A stretch of 64,000 nucleotides of DNA from Cristatella mucedo (lineage: Eukaryota > Bryozoa > Phylactolaemata > Cristatellidae). Where the stretch lies: NCBI GenBank assembly GCA_009760855.2, contig WPIO01000002.1, positions 9,358,001 through 9,422,000 of the forward strand, read 5' to 3'. The notes beneath the pieces are model-generated. The model made no database searches. It worked only from the letters and a program-made list of their open reading frames with translations, and was not told where the DNA came from. The position numbers were made by a program, and so were the translations under genes. Positions within the stretch are counted from its first letter, which is position 1; each line of letters starts with the position of its first letter. Below, in pieces: positions 1-11,724 of this stretch.

Positions 1-1760
1 ATCCTGTTAAGGTTCTAAGAAAATTACCGATACGTATTTCTAGTCGTCGTAGCCAGATTTTTGTGAATGCTCATCATCCTATATATTTTCGCTAAATATT
101 TTTCAACACCACTGCTGATTGGAAGTGCTGTACAAAGAAATTAAAGACCGGCTGAAATGACTCGCCTTATATAGCCTTTGTGGCGGTTACCATGCCCTTG
201 CACCGGATGGTGAGGGCGTTTCTGCCCACGACCAGATTTGTGAAGCACAAGCACACCACCATTGGGCCAAGACCCGCCGCTGTACTGCTTTCTTTTGCTA
301 CCCCTGACACGGATATGTTGGTCAGACCACGTATCTAAGCAGTGGTACTTGGAGTTTCTAAGCTCTTCGCGTCTACAAGGATATTTTAGGTAGGCATGGC
401 CCTACCTAAAATAAAGCAAATATGGCAATATTGTTCTTGCTACTGCCATGGCTGTGATGTGTCTCTACTTACTAAACCCAACGAGTCCGTCCGTCCTTCC
501 CTCCGTCGGGCCGCAAGATTGCAACCAGTACTTTTGGGAGTGACTGTGTAATGGCGCGTAATGCTACTGACTCGCGAAGCGAGCCCATGAGCAGTGAATT
601 ATAGTACCATTATGATAGTGTTAGAATATTCACGGTTATGGTCTTTGGCAGAATGCTCCAACACGGGTATATAGAAGATCAATGTATTCAAAGTTTAGAT
701 CGTAGAAAAATCCGAACTCCTTGCAAGACACGAGAAACGAGGCTCTAACTGTTACTCCAACTACGACGCATACTAAGGATGCTCATGCATAACAGCAGCA
801 AGGTCAAGGACGATCGGTGACGATGCAATACTTACCTGAACTACAGCAAAAGTGAATTGGAAACAATGGTGCACAAGAAGAATTTAACCCACATTCCAAA
901 TTACGCGTTTATCGAATACACAATCCTCACAGGCAGAGAACAATGGAAAAATGCTTCAAAAGTGGCAGATGGAGATCTCGAAGCATTTATCGCAATGCAA
1001 TTAAGATAAATTACCTCGTAAACTTCTCATGTGATTTTAAAGCTCGTGGAAGTAATTGTTTTCTCTATTGCGATATCTGCAAGACACACGGCCTGGCTGT
1101 TGACAAAGCTGGTGGCTAGTCAAAAGGCTATCTCGCAAATCATGCATCTTTTCTTGCCAAGGTGCTATATACACTAGAGACGGCTCAAATTATGTAATAG
1201 TGAAAACTAATGAAAATTCAACATATGTTTGATCGTATCGCGATTAGAGTATTTCTTCTTTATAAGACTCTTGGATTCGCTTCCCCAAAAATAGCTGGTG
1301 GCGTAAGCCCGAATCAGCCCGTTGCTGGTATCACTCAATTATTTCTGTAGCCACTGCGCTTGGGCAAACCACAGCTAATGGTATCACAATCTTCAAACTG
1401 ATCACTTTCAATTAGATTGAAACACATTGAATTATCATTCGTAGGCAGATTTCTGCGGAACGAAGTAGAACCCTCAACAACTCCCGATGGTTACCAGAAA
1501 GTAAGCCCCATGGTCGAAAATTTTGGCTGACTGCTGGTCATGATGCCGATGGGATCGCAGCATTCAGTTAGCGCGATACCAATCGTTGTCTTAGTTGCTG
1601 GCCATTGTAGGCTGAAACTTTCTTGCAAAGAACAGATCTAAAAATATGAACGTCTCATTGAAAGCTTCATATCAGATTATACGTGAAACATGAGGATGAG
1701 TGAACCTACACACGAAAACGTGGGCTTGGCAAGTGAATAACTCATGAATTGCTTATGATA
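1..1760. other. unassigned intergenic DNA
   Basis: AT-rich, stop-dense in all frames, with no open frame I would defend and no strong tandem structure. A short stretch near 155-260 (TAGCCTTTGTGGCGGTTACC and the following bases) vaguely resembles the shared SINE1/LINE B tail seen elsewhere in the window. The match is too weak to call as a copy. Confidence 0.5.
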
Positions 1761-1767
1761 GCCGCTT

Positions 1768-1836
1768 GCCTAGCTGAGGTTGCCTAGCTGAGGTTGCCTA
1801 GCTGAGGCTGCCTAGCTGAGGTTGCCTAGCTGAGGT
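1768..1836. repeat. 14-bp tandem repeat, about 5 copies
   Basis: The unit GCCTAGCTGAGGTT is repeated head to tail about five times with one visible substitution (GGCT for GGTT in one copy). It is a local minisatellite with no coding context. Confidence 0.9.
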
Positions 1837-4346
1837 CTTGAGATAGGGCTGGGCAGGTGGAGAAAGTAGCCTATTTGTGCTGTGAAATGACTACGCAATG
1901 GGGAGATGAGCTTGAGGGTAAGCCAATATTTAACTCTTTCTACGCTGAACCTACAGTAACTTTCCGGTTCGCGTTGAGGCTTCTTAGTTGCTATTTACAA
2001 TGCTCAAAGCAGAACTACTTTTACTGTGAAATGTTCAGTGGAAGCATATATTAGCAAATTCGAAGGATTATTTTCGGTGTAAACGTGTCTTAATAATTAA
2101 CTTTTTAATCCGGTTAACTGGTCATATGTCAATCTTCAAACTTTCCCTTGGATTTCTTTTATGTCTTACTATTGAAGGAAAAAATTGAGTCCAATTTCAA
2201 CCCGTTTTCCGTTGAATCATCCTCAAGTAGATCGGTGGCTACTAGAAATAAAGGCGTAACTATTTAATTTACACCGACAAAACTCTCCTTATGCATACTT
2301 GCTGCATGCATAATATCTCTCTGCATAAACTCGTCAAACTGACCGGTTTTGACAGTGCTTAATGTTTAACCCTCTCTGACGACTGCATACTAAATTAGCT
2401 TTTTCGAAAATTGGTTTGTGCGTGTTGCATATTTTACGTCTATGCCCAAGCTAAGCTGACCTTATTGTCAAAATAATCCGTTCTCGATTATTATAAGCAC
2501 TATCAATTTAATTTGCACGGGAAGTTCTTTCCTTCATTGTGTGATACAATTTGGTTAACGTCAGGTATAAGAGAGCCTGGTTTCGAATGACCTGTGACTT
2601 GACTCCGTCGTCATAGAAAACCGTCTCTTCTAGGTCAGCTCACTGGTATCCCGCCCCGCCCGGTTGAACTCACAGGATTTAACATCCGCTATTTACTCTA
2701 CGCTCTGTAGTTTTCTTCTCATAGCCTAGATCAATAATCAATAATAGAAGGGAATGAGTTGCTGCTGCGCATGTTGGAATCTTTTCGCTGCCTTGACATA
2801 AACTGAGTTTAGATAGACATTAATTTTAAGGAAGGGAATCAATGTAGGTGCTCCAACTTAAAAGTAGCTTTCAAGTTCGATTGCTAATGTTTTAGTGGCT
2901 CTACTTTGTGGCTCAGCGGGTTCAACGAATGCTACAAAATCCACAGCCATCGGTGGATCCGGTAAACACACCCGACACGACGAAGAAATTGGAATACAGA
3001 TGTCTGCAATAGACGCCGCCATTTCTAGAGGTGACGTAATTGGTTCACTTTAACCCCATTGGTATCTCGATTTCTTATTCAGTCAAATACGTGTTGCTGC
3101 TTTTTATGAGCCTTTCTTGCAGCCGCACGGATCTGCCGGAAATTCATCGAAGTTTCTTCTATGACCTAGCTACCCTGACTTGTGTTTAGAGCGTTCCGTA
3201 CTTTAGATGATTCATTAAGATATGGGTGTTTTACTAACAGAACTGAGTGCACACATAATGAGTCACGTAAACTGCTCTAAATCTGCAGCTTCAGAAAAAA
3301 TGCCACAGCTTGAGCTCGGAGAAGGGTTTTTGCCTATCAATTATTATCAAGGCCTCTCTCTGGCTGTCGCATCCCCTAACGTGAATTCTCAGTTGCTTGC
3401 CCTAAGTAACGTTAGTGGTTTTTAATGTTTAGCTCTCTCACCCTCAAATGTATATAGGCTGAGTCAGGCAAGAAGTGGTAAATGAAAAATTAATCCGAAA
3501 TTTTTTAGACTTTGTTTATGAGTCACCGTTTAACCTTCAGCATTAGAAATGCCGATTGCCTATACAGGTATTTTTTTTACTGAAGTTTCCTATGTTACTC
3601 TCCAATATATATCTATCGAGTCATTTAGCTGACTCGCTCCCAAGATGAAACGTATTTTACTACCGGGTCACCTTGCCTAAGGCTACGTGTAAAGAGCGTT
3701 GTACAAGTGATTCATGTCTTTACTGCCCTCGAGTATCTCTGGCGGCCATTCGCGTAGCAGAACTCATGATTTCAGCTACAAGAGACAGTACCCTTTTTAG
3801 GTACAAGCAGAAATATTCCTTACTGTCATCAGTTCAAATCCAGGGTTCGCATCTGTATTGTACTAGTTCAACCATATAATACCTACCAAATTGTCACGTA
3901 GGCGTTGCTAGACCTGCAGGTAATGAAAAACTATAGCGAAAAATTACTTTCGGTGATTTAGCATGAACTCAGCGTTTGCTCGAGTGGAATTAAGACATGG
4001 TTACGTCATTGGTGACTGTTGAGGGTGTAGGAATAAACGGTGGCCCAGGTCGCTGTCCCCTGTAGGGGCCGGTGAGGGAGGGCAAACGCCCTCCTCGATC
4101 CCTCCGCCACTGTGGAAGGTGCTGCTCAGCGGCAATCCGAGGCTAGCAACAAATGTCAATTCAAGAATTCGAAGAAGTGTTTCCCTAAGCGGAACAGGTT
4201 GGATAATTTGGATTGTAACCATTTGGTCAATCGGCTAATCGCTGGCAGCAGGAAATGTCCCAAACTATCGAACAGCATGGATGACGGATTAGAGGTCCAT
4301 CACTTGTGCGATAAGCATCAGTTCTATAAGTTAACCTGCATTTTAG
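1837..4346. other. unassigned DNA upstream of exon at 4347
   Basis: Only short open frames occur (for example an ATG-started 67-codon frame at 3222-3425), and none has recognisable protein character. The frame at 4112-4351 reads as plausible protein but starts at GTG and ends in TAA three bases after the acceptor of the next exon. It is out of phase with that exon, so I do not call it. This stretch probably holds promoter or intron sequence of the gene that begins to be visible at 4347. Confidence 0.4.
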
Positions 4347-4549
4347 ACTAAGGACACGTTGTATTGTAACAAACATGGTTCGACTGTTTTTAAGGTGAAG
4401 TATGAATTTCCTTTCATAGATAGTCGTTGCGGGCTGGGTGAAGATGAAAGCGGAATTGACAGTGACAGCGAAGATTCCGGCAACGAAACACTCAACTCTG
4501 TGGACACAACTTCCTCCTATATGACCGGAGATTCCCAGCTGTCACAAAG
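4347..4549 (+). CDS. internal exon, acidic Ser/Asp-rich protein (exon 1 of 2 visible)
   Basis: Host protein not recognised. The frame starting at ACT 4347 is open to an AAG|GTAGAG donor, with GT at 4550-4551, and meets a TAG immediately after the donor. A pyrimidine-containing acceptor (CCTGCATTTTAG) ends at 4346. The encoded segment has a mixed N-terminal half (LYCNKHGSTVFKVKYEF) and then a very acidic Asp/Ser/Glu-rich stretch ending in GDSQLSQ. The exon ends in phase 2 (AG of a split codon). The exon at 4841 supplies exactly one base (C) to complete it as Ser and continues in the same frame, implying a 291-base intron. That phase match is the main evidence. The gene's start lies upstream and was not identified. 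It could be a scaffold or signalling protein, but this is not established. Confidence 0.6.
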
Positions 4550-4840
4550 GTAGAGCCTTGCCTTTAGTCTATGCGCCAAATGACCGGAATTTCAATAACT
4601 GTGTTTGTGATGGCGTAACATGCTGCAACTACTGTACCAAATCGCTGTGGCCTCACTACTATCCCAGGACGAAAGTGCGGACCAGTCTGTAGCATTTGAT
4701 GAGGGTGCCGCATGAAGGCGGATGCTGTGCTCACAAGGAGAGACATTTCTGAGGGGGTTATGTCATTTGCACACTTTGTCCTGCCACTCTGTCTACTGGC
4801 AACCGCCTTATTTATCGTTGTTGCCTTCGCCATTTTGTAG

Positions 4841-6539
4841 CCTGAGTTGGCCTTCGGATCCAGGGAACAGATCACTTGATCGGAGCGTATTCCACAATTC
4901 ACCCAAATGTCTAGCAAAGGTTTTTTCGCAAGCAAGCGGCAGAACTCTTCAGCAACACGATTCCGAAAGTGAAAACCCACGTGTATGTGCATGCGAAGGT
5001 GTAAACGGATTGGCTGCAAACGCTGAGGGAATTATGATGGCTGTGGATGCCGATGCTGGCGACGTCAGCACCGAGGAGGACGACGACGACAACGGTGTAG
5101 CCGTTGTGGGCAGAGCTGAGCTAGCTGCCAGTGCTTGTCCAAGATCAGACAACGCTTCAATCGCCACGACATCGAATGGCGATAGCCCAGGTCTTATACA
5201 CAATATGAGCGACAGCACGCAGTCCTCCGGGCTTACTTCGGCCGTTCACAGGCGGAGTCAAGGCAGAGCTACTCCAGCCGATCAAGTTGCAACCCAGGCT
5301 GCAGTTTCGCACCGTTCGTTGGTGCAAAGGCCATTCAGTGACGGAATTTTACTGGGTGATTCACCGAGTATGTCGGATCTATGCTCAAGTGAGGTCAAGA
5401 TAAAAGAGGCAGGACAATTTCTGAGCAAGCTCGTTCGCCAGGACGCGACGTTTACGAATGAGCTACCAGCAGAACCGCCGCCGACCATGGCAGTACTAGA
5501 CAGAGGGCGATCGAAGGGCCAGAACATTCGCTGCGGCGCTACAGTGGCCCCTTCTAGCAAGCTGGCTCAGGCGTTCGCCAAGCTGTCGTCTTCGGGCTCC
5601 AGCGGCAGTCACGACTTTTGCCCTGCCACGCCGCCTCGCCAGCGTTCGATCAGTGCTCCGTTCAACGTCAGCAGCACGGCTCAGGGCGTCCTGGCTCGAA
5701 GCACACCAGTTCGCGTCCCCTTGCTCGCCGGCTCGTTCCAGAGCCCGGCGCCGTCGGAGGCTGGCTTGCCACCCTCCATGTTCCGTCTGCCGAGGCCTTC
5801 CAGTCCGCCGCCGCCTCCACCACCGCCCTCGGCGGTGCTTGACTGTGGTGACCACACATCGCCCTACGCTGTCTCCGAGGCTGAGAGTGGCAGCCAGCGG
5901 CGAGCGCTGGAGCTTTCGGCCAGCAGGACCGGTCCCGCCGAATCACCGCCTTGCTCGGACAAGCTGCTGCAGAAGAGCGGTGTGCGATCGGCTCTTCCGC
6001 CGACCGACGACCGACCGCAGGCGCAGGCTTTGGCCTCAAAGCGGCGGCCTCAAAGAGTGCTTTCCGTCGGCCACTCGGTCGATGACTTGCAGCGATCGCA
6101 GTCAGCGAGCTCGCAGGGCTTGCCACGAGACACTGCTGCGGTAAGCGCTCGCCATATCGTTCGGACGTCTTCTAGCACTCAACTGTCCACTTCGGTGGAA
6201 GAGACTGGCAGCGTATCGTACAGCTTCGGAGGGCAGCTCGACGGACGAGAGGCCAGCCGGGAAGCCACTAGTGACGGTTCGGCGGCGGTGTCGTCAAAAA
6301 GCCGCATCTTTGCCAGGATCATGGACGCCCTGAGACCACGCAAGAAGTCGGCGTCACTCAGTCGAGCAGCATCGGCCATCGAGCTCGTGCCGCGAGCCGA
6401 CGGCAACAAGCTCTCGCTGCCGAGACCTAAAAGTGGCGCTTACAGGCAGCGACCGACGATATTCTCGAAGATGCAAGAAGGTAATCGCCCGCTGGTCGCA
6501 GAATGCAGAAGCGCGCTCGAAAGTAGTCTCGGCGAGTAG
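4841..6539 (+). CDS. large exon, disordered Ser/Pro-rich protein (exon 2)
   Basis: This is the longest convincing coding block of the 5' third of the window, open for about 566 codons from the acceptor (CGCCATTTTGTAG, ending 4840) to TAG at 6537-6539. The product is low-complexity and probably disordered. In order it has an acidic D/E run (near 5078-5093), a Ser/Thr-rich middle, a run of eight prolines (near 5807-5830), and a basic C-terminal part around 6301-6400 (IFARIMDALRPRKKSASLSR). GC-rich third positions support coding. A good donor (GAAG|GTAATC) lies at 6480/6481. The exon may therefore end there in phase 1 and the gene continue downstream, in which case the last 20 codons to the TAG are intron. 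No catalytic motif or named domain is visible. An ATG at 4722 opens the same frame, but the spliced model with the exon at 4347 is preferred. Confidence 0.7.
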
Positions 6540-7074
6540 CACTCAACGTCCCAGAGATGCCACGCTTTCACGTCAACACTTAGATTGCCACGCTTTCTGC
6601 AATCGGTTCCGACGGTGTCGTCGCTGACTCGGAGCGAGTTAATGCGCGTCCCTGCTGGCTTCGGCCACGAGCCGCCGGCTGTAAATCGGCATCACTGTAG
6701 AATAGCCAGCAACCTTCCCAGATAGAGTGGGCAGGTGGTCTTCGAGAAGATCACTCAGGCCCACTAGCAGAACTGTTCACCATCCTGCCGTAATTATGGC
6801 AAGCGAAACTGCTGTAAAGCATTTTTAGCTAATGCACGGCGTTGGCTAATTGACCTTCCCAATCGTCGAGGTCCCGGCATCAAGTTTTTGGCGATGGAAA
6901 CTCGGCACTGTGCACGGCAAAAGCCGCCGAGCCAAAGGGCTTTAACTAGCCCGCGGTCGATGTCAGCTTCAGTGGAGGGTCAGTCGACATCCTCGTTGCC
7001 GCGTGTAGCTTTTCGCACGGGCTCGTGCAAACGTTGCACCTTGGTTAGTTAAACCCTGCTGCTGGATGCAGTGA
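6540..7074. other. intron or 3' flank, no feature
   Basis: No open frame or repeat family is recognised. The sequence follows either the stop at 6539 or the candidate donor at 6481. No AATAAA poly(A) signal was seen close to the stop, which slightly favours intron over 3' UTR. Confidence 0.35.
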
Positions 7075-7345
7075 ATAATAATAATAATAATAATAATTCA
7101 CTTGATAAAGCACCCTCAGAGAACTTGATCTCTCTCAAGGCGCGTTACATTTGCTGTAAAATGAAATGCAATTGAATGGTAAGTAAAATCATGCCTGAAA
7201 AACAAACGAAATGAATAATATGGTTAGGGGTTACATGCACTGGGTCAGCATGCAAATGTGGTTAGTGGCAGCATGCACAGTGTCAGCACGCATAAGCACA
7301 TCAAGGACGAATCACAGGGACTCACTAAATGCTGTCCTAATGTAA
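7075..7345 (-). mobile_element. LINE A (CR1/L2-type) 3' end, truncated
   Basis: On the minus strand this is the 3' untranslated tail of the LINE family called A here. It holds a stretch with GTGCATGCTG- and TTAGGG-like spacing motifs, then the conserved block GATCAAGTTCTCTGAGGGTG, then a (TTA/ATT)n run at 7076-7099. The same block ends the copies at 24604, 29277, 35366, 53785 and 64000. No coding part remains. Non-LTR retrotransposons of the CR1/L2 group insert as 5'-truncated copies that keep the 3' tail, as seen here. It abuts the LINE B fragment that follows. Confidence 0.8.
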
Positions 7346-7369
7346 ATGTAGCTAGCCGGTGCCTGGCTT

Positions 7370-8300
7370 AGCGGCGTGGCTCGATAAAACTGAACTGCTG
7401 CTCATAGGACACCTTAAGCACGTGGCTGGATTAGAATGCTTTGCTCTTCTAATAGGAGATGCGGTTGTGCGACCATCACCACGTGCTTAAAATCTAGGTG
7501 TGGTTTTTGACATCTGCCTAAAATCTAAAAGCTTCATTCAGAAGACTGCTTTTACAGCTGGCCATCACGTACTATTCCTATCAAAGATAAGGAGTTGCCG
7601 TCTATGCTGGCTTGAAAAAATTTAACTAGCTCCTTAGTTCTGTCTCGGCTAGATTATGGTAATTTCATTTTGGCTAGGCTACCAAAAAAAGCAACTAGGC
7701 CACTGCAAATTGCTAAGAATATGGCTGCATGGCTAGCTTGAAATTCCAAGAGGTTTGACCACGTGTCTCCTTTGCTAAAAGAGCTAGGATGGCGGCCGGT
7801 TGATCAACGGATACAGAGCCAAGTTCTTACGATGACCTACAAGGCCTGCCCCGGCTTGCTCCTTCATGCTTAGCTGAACTGCTGCACCAGTTCCGGCCTC
7901 CTCGTGCCCTCAGATCCTGTATGGACTATAAATTAGCTGTTCCATTCCGCCGCTTAAAGACTGCTGGCGACAGAAGCTTTAGATCTGCAGGTCCTAGATT
8001 GTGAAACTCGCTTCCACGATTCTTATGGAATGACAACTACTCTCCTGCTGCCGACTATGGCATATCCTTTTCAATGGTCCTGAGCTGCTACTTCCATACT
8101 ACTCTCGAGACTTTGCTATGCTTCCCACTTTCTCTTTGTTGCGTGAGATGAAGTCTGCTGGCTACCAAATGCGTACCGAAATCCACACAGGCTGTGAGTG
8201 GACTATACAAATCTCTCCTGCATAACATCCGCATAGCCTTTGTGGCTTTGTGGAGTTAGAGACAGAGATACGGCCACATGCTATCATGAGTTCCCAGCTG
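7370..8300 (+). mobile_element. LINE B (CR1/L2-type) reverse transcriptase 3' half, degenerate
   Basis: Translation in shifting frames gives the thumb and post-RT region typical of CR1/L2 elements. It begins with a KTELLLIG-like segment near 7395, then a HVLKNLGVVFD-like block, LSRLDYGNFILARLP, and HVSPLLKELGWRPVDQRI near 7760-7810. It ends with the DRSFRSAGPRLW-like WNSLP-equivalent near 7970-8010. Several frameshifts and stops break it. The 3' end carries the B tail (GAGATGAAGTCTGCTGGCTACC near 8147), also found in inverted orientation at 14225, 31805 and 33700. Clearly dead. Confidence 0.8.
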
Positions 8301-8531
8301 TCCAGGGTTTTCTAAGACTGGCGAAAAGGGCTATCGGTAGACCTGGGTAGCTCGTGTTGCCTGCAATTCTCATTTTAGGCTCACAGAGATCGTGCAACGC
8401 TCTCGCTTTTCGAAGTAGAGCTCGATGGCATTAGGTAGCGAAACTAGTCGCCAGCGTCTATAGATACTTTCATCCGCCGAGAGTACTTAACTCTGCGTTC
8501 GCTCAACGCTGACCGAGGTTTGATAGCAGAG

Positions 8532-8932
8532 TGCTCGCAAAGGACCCGGCAGTCGTCCTAACCGGCTTGCTACAATACCTCTTTGCAGTAACACTGCTTC
8601 GCACCACGAGTATCGTAGACTTCGCTGATGGTGGCGGCGGCGGCGGCGGCGGCGGCGTCGACGACGACGGAGCCGTGACCGGCTCGCCGGAAGCGGCACA
8701 GCCGTCATCCAAGTTCGTGACACTGCCGGCGGCAGAAGTTTGCACGATCGACACCACGACGAGGGCTCCGAAGGAGGCGTGGTCGAAAATGTACGACCTA
8801 GAAACCTTCCGGCCGCCATCGCCGACCGCCAGCAAGGAGCCTGCCGCCGGACTTCACCGCCCTGCTGCACTCCTCACTGCCAGCCCCAGCGTCTCGCTCC
8901 TGCCTGAGCCAGTGGACAACACCGACGTCACG
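8532..8932 (+). CDS. candidate exon, Gly-rich hydrophobic-start segment
   Basis: A GC-rich frame open from about 8531 to 8977 has protein-like composition. It holds a hydrophobic stretch (AVVLTGLLQYLFAVTLL) that could be a membrane segment or signal anchor, a run of nine glycines encoded by GGC repeats (8632-8656), an acidic patch, then Ser/Pro-rich sequence. There is no ATG at the left edge, so it would be an internal exon. A weak acceptor (GATAGCAGAG, ending 8531) and a weak donor (ACG|GTACGC at 8932/8933) bound it. With that acceptor it is in phase with the donor at 6481. Splice sites are poor, and it may be a chance GC-rich frame. Confidence 0.3.
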
Positions 8933-10910
8933 GTACGCAAAATCCGACTGTGTCTCTGGCGGCAAGCTGCTTCGTAGGACTTCTGCTTTGCAAAGGCTGT
9001 ATCACTAAGCGTTGTGAGAGTGGCATGAATGTCTCTGGAACTACGATCGCAGCGTCCCAAGGGTTGCTTCAAAGTTTGTGATTGAAACATGACCTATGGT
9101 TATTTTCGGCGACTTTAGTGAGCTATTCATTCCTTCACGTTAGGTTATGGAAACGACGAAACACTGTACGTTTTTCTCTGAGTCCCTCTGCATTTTTAGC
9201 CCCTTCAATTCAAGCAGGACCATTTCCATCCAGTGCTACAGGAGACGACGGCTCGTCTGTTAAGGATCAAATTTAAACCCTGCCGATGCTTTTACAGTGG
9301 CCTGCAGATATGTTCATTTTATATGTTCATTTTATTTTTTATTATTAGCTAACCAATGGTGGCAGTATAAACGATAACATTAAAGGAAAACGAGCGTTAG
9401 CTGCCGAAGGTCCTGAACAGGAAATTCCAGTCGTGAGAGGATAAGCATTTGTTGCCCGGCGATCCGTTCCTTTACTGACAAGTAAGGGATTGACGCGTCC
9501 GCATATCAAGACAAAGCAGGATCTCTAGTTAGAGACCCGCTATTTTAACTCGAGAGTAACAACAAAATCCTCTAACGAGTCATTCCCCAGGCTTTGGCTC
9601 TGCCATTTCTAAGAAGGTGTTAGTGTGTGGGTTGCCTCGTTCTGATTGGTTGACCGACTTCCCGGCAGATCAGGCGATGCCAGAGGTCTCCTTCCAAATG
9701 TACAATCCTGGTCACCAGAGCACTCTAAGAAATTGGATATGGGTGAAATATTGGGGTTAGGCGGACCTCGCGCGACAGCTGGCACTCCGGCGACTCTTGA
9801 AGCCTTGCCCATAGGCGAAATCTCGTTCGCCCCTGCCCGTGGCACAGGTGGGCACACACGTGGGCACGTAATGTGAAAGGAGCGTGCTGGCGATGGCAGA
9901 TGCCGATGCATGATGGAAGGATGATCAGGGGGATCAGGGAGAAACTAAAGAGAAGGTTGGTGAACTTTCGCGGCACGAGCACCATCCCTAAGCTACACTG
10001 GCAGATGGGCGATTTGCCGTACGCTGGCAGCAGCCGCGGTGCGTTGGAAGCCTCTTTTTGAGTCGCGACTAATTACTTTCGGGAGACCGTTGGTCCGAGG
10101 GCTTCCACGGCTAGGCTGAGTGATGCGGATGCGATAGGAGTTGTCTTCTTTTGCCAATTCATTGGCCGGCGGTGCGAGTGCTTCCGTCATAGGTGGCGAA
10201 CTCCGCTGAATCTCTAAGCTGAGGGATACAGTCTGGGACCGCCTGCAAGCGAAGCCGTCGCTCCGTTCGGTACCAGTGGTCGCGACTCGTCGCTAAACAG
10301 CACTGCTGCTTCCGAGTCCCAAACTCTCCACAACCCCTGCCTGCCCCTCAATCGGCCGGGGTGCTCTGCGCTGGCAATTAGCTCGAGCGCGATATGGAAC
10401 ATACTGGGAAATGTCCTTTATTTGAAACCGCCCGCTCCTTCTCTAGCGTCGCACTGCGTCGCACAAACACCCGCCTCAGCCTCAGCGAGCCCCGATTCTG
10501 GGGCTGCAATCCGACATGCCTATACATTTTCCAATGCGATCGAGAGTTTGGTAGACGGGGTCAACGAACAAAGCGAAACTGGGCTACACTGCCGTGTCTG
10601 AAGTGGCACTTATCAAAGCAAGCATCTCGACGTTGACGTAAATGCCTATACAGAGCTTGCTTGCACTGACTTCGGTGCCCCTTATCCTGTCAAGGCTTAT
10701 TTATTTAAAATGTACTCTGCTGTCATAGTGGGAAATAAGGATCGTTTAGTGTAAAAGGCAAATGTAAAATGCACTAGCTAAAGGGAAAGTGGTCTGCTAG
10801 GCACAGTCACTACACTCCCTGTCTCAGTGTGTCTCCACCTGTCTCCACCTGTTTCAGTCAGTCTCCATCTGTCCCTTCTGCCTGTCTGTCACTGTTTGTC
10901 TCTCTCTATG
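8933..10910. other. unassigned DNA with minor open frames
   Basis: Moderate-GC DNA with a few 60-100 codon frames (for example an ATG frame at 10394-10636 and a TTG-started frame at 9646-9876). None has a recognisable domain or paired splice sites. No transposon family was recognised. Confidence 0.35.
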
Positions 10911-10912
10911 CC

Positions 10913-10913
10913 T

Positions 10914-10979
<66 letters not shown>

Positions 10980-11159
10980 CAATCTGTCTCTCTTTGTCTC
11001 TCTCAGTGTCTCTCGGTCTGTGTTTGTCTGTCTGTGTTTGTCTGTCTGTCTTTGTCTGTCTGTCTCTTAGCCTCTCTGTATCGCTGTCTCTTCTCTCCGT
11101 CTCTGTTTCTTTCTCACTCTCTGTCTCGCTCTCTCTGTTTCGCGCTCTCTCTCTCTCTG

Positions 11160-11243
<84 letters not shown>
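10913..11243. repeat. (CT)n microsatellite with TCTG variants
   Basis: Two long pure (CT)n blocks (about 10918-10976 and 11169-11242) flank a middle of CTGT/CTTT variants. The long Ser/Leu frames on plus and Arg/Glu frames on minus across it are translation of the repeat, not genes. Confidence 0.95.
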
Positions 11244-11245
<2 letters not shown>

Positions 11246-11561
11246 GCTCCCTGTCTCGCCACCTCTAATCAGCCTCATTGCGATTCCACCAAATCGGTTT
11301 CTGTTCAATACTGTCACGTCAGATAGCCAAAGGTTTGACACTGACCCAATAGCTCAGCTCTCCGAGGTTTGAGAATATTGCTCTGCCTTTTGGCTGTCCG
11401 AACGAGCTCACGCTCAGACTCAGCACCACAAATACCATAGGAACCGCCATAGTACTCTAACCTTAGACGTGTATGATAACGCGAATAGGGGTCGGGACTA
11501 GTGGTCCAAAGTGTCATCTCATGCCAACCTGTCAGCTGCAGACAATTCAAAGTACCCCAGT

Positions 11562-11695
11562 GATTTAGCGTAGTGGTTAAGGTGTTCGCCTTGAACCAAG
11601 GGCTGGGTAAATGTATTTGATGACCGAGGTCGTGGACTGAAGCCTCGAGGCATACGGAAAGCGCCTGAACAGAGATTAAGTTCGTCTAGCTTGCT
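11562..11695 (+). mobile_element. SINE2 (tRNA-derived, LINE A-tailed)
   Basis: The head resembles a tRNA A-box region (TAGCGTAGTGGTTAAGG, then TTCGCCTTGAA) with a degraded B-box near 11632-11645. The 3' part reads GCATACGGAAAGCGCCTGAA followed by CAGAGATTAAGTTC. The last part matches the LINE A tail (GCGCCTAGAAAGAGATTGAG followed by TTCTC in other copies). A second copy in inverse orientation lies at 51262-51380. SINEs that borrow a LINE 3' end for mobilisation are well known. The pairing with LINE A is inferred from this tail match. Confidence 0.7.
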
Positions 11696-11724
11696 ATACA
11701 AGAATTATATTATATTAATACAGG

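Noticed and set aside
1768-1836. CRISPR-like array
   Set aside because: Units are contiguous 14-mers without spacers. It is a minisatellite in eukaryotic DNA.
4112-4351. 80-codon frame upstream of the exon at 4347 as a first exon
   Set aside because: It starts at GTG, has no donor before the acceptor at 4346, and is out of phase with the next exon.
10827-11372. Long Ser/Leu-rich open frames on plus and Arg/Glu-rich frames on minus
   Set aside because: They are translations of (CT)n/(GA)n microsatellites, which cannot contain stops in some frames. The same applies at 13680-13997, 18613-19380, 40730-41276, 50317-50789, 57125-57489, 60633-61038 and 62864-63078.
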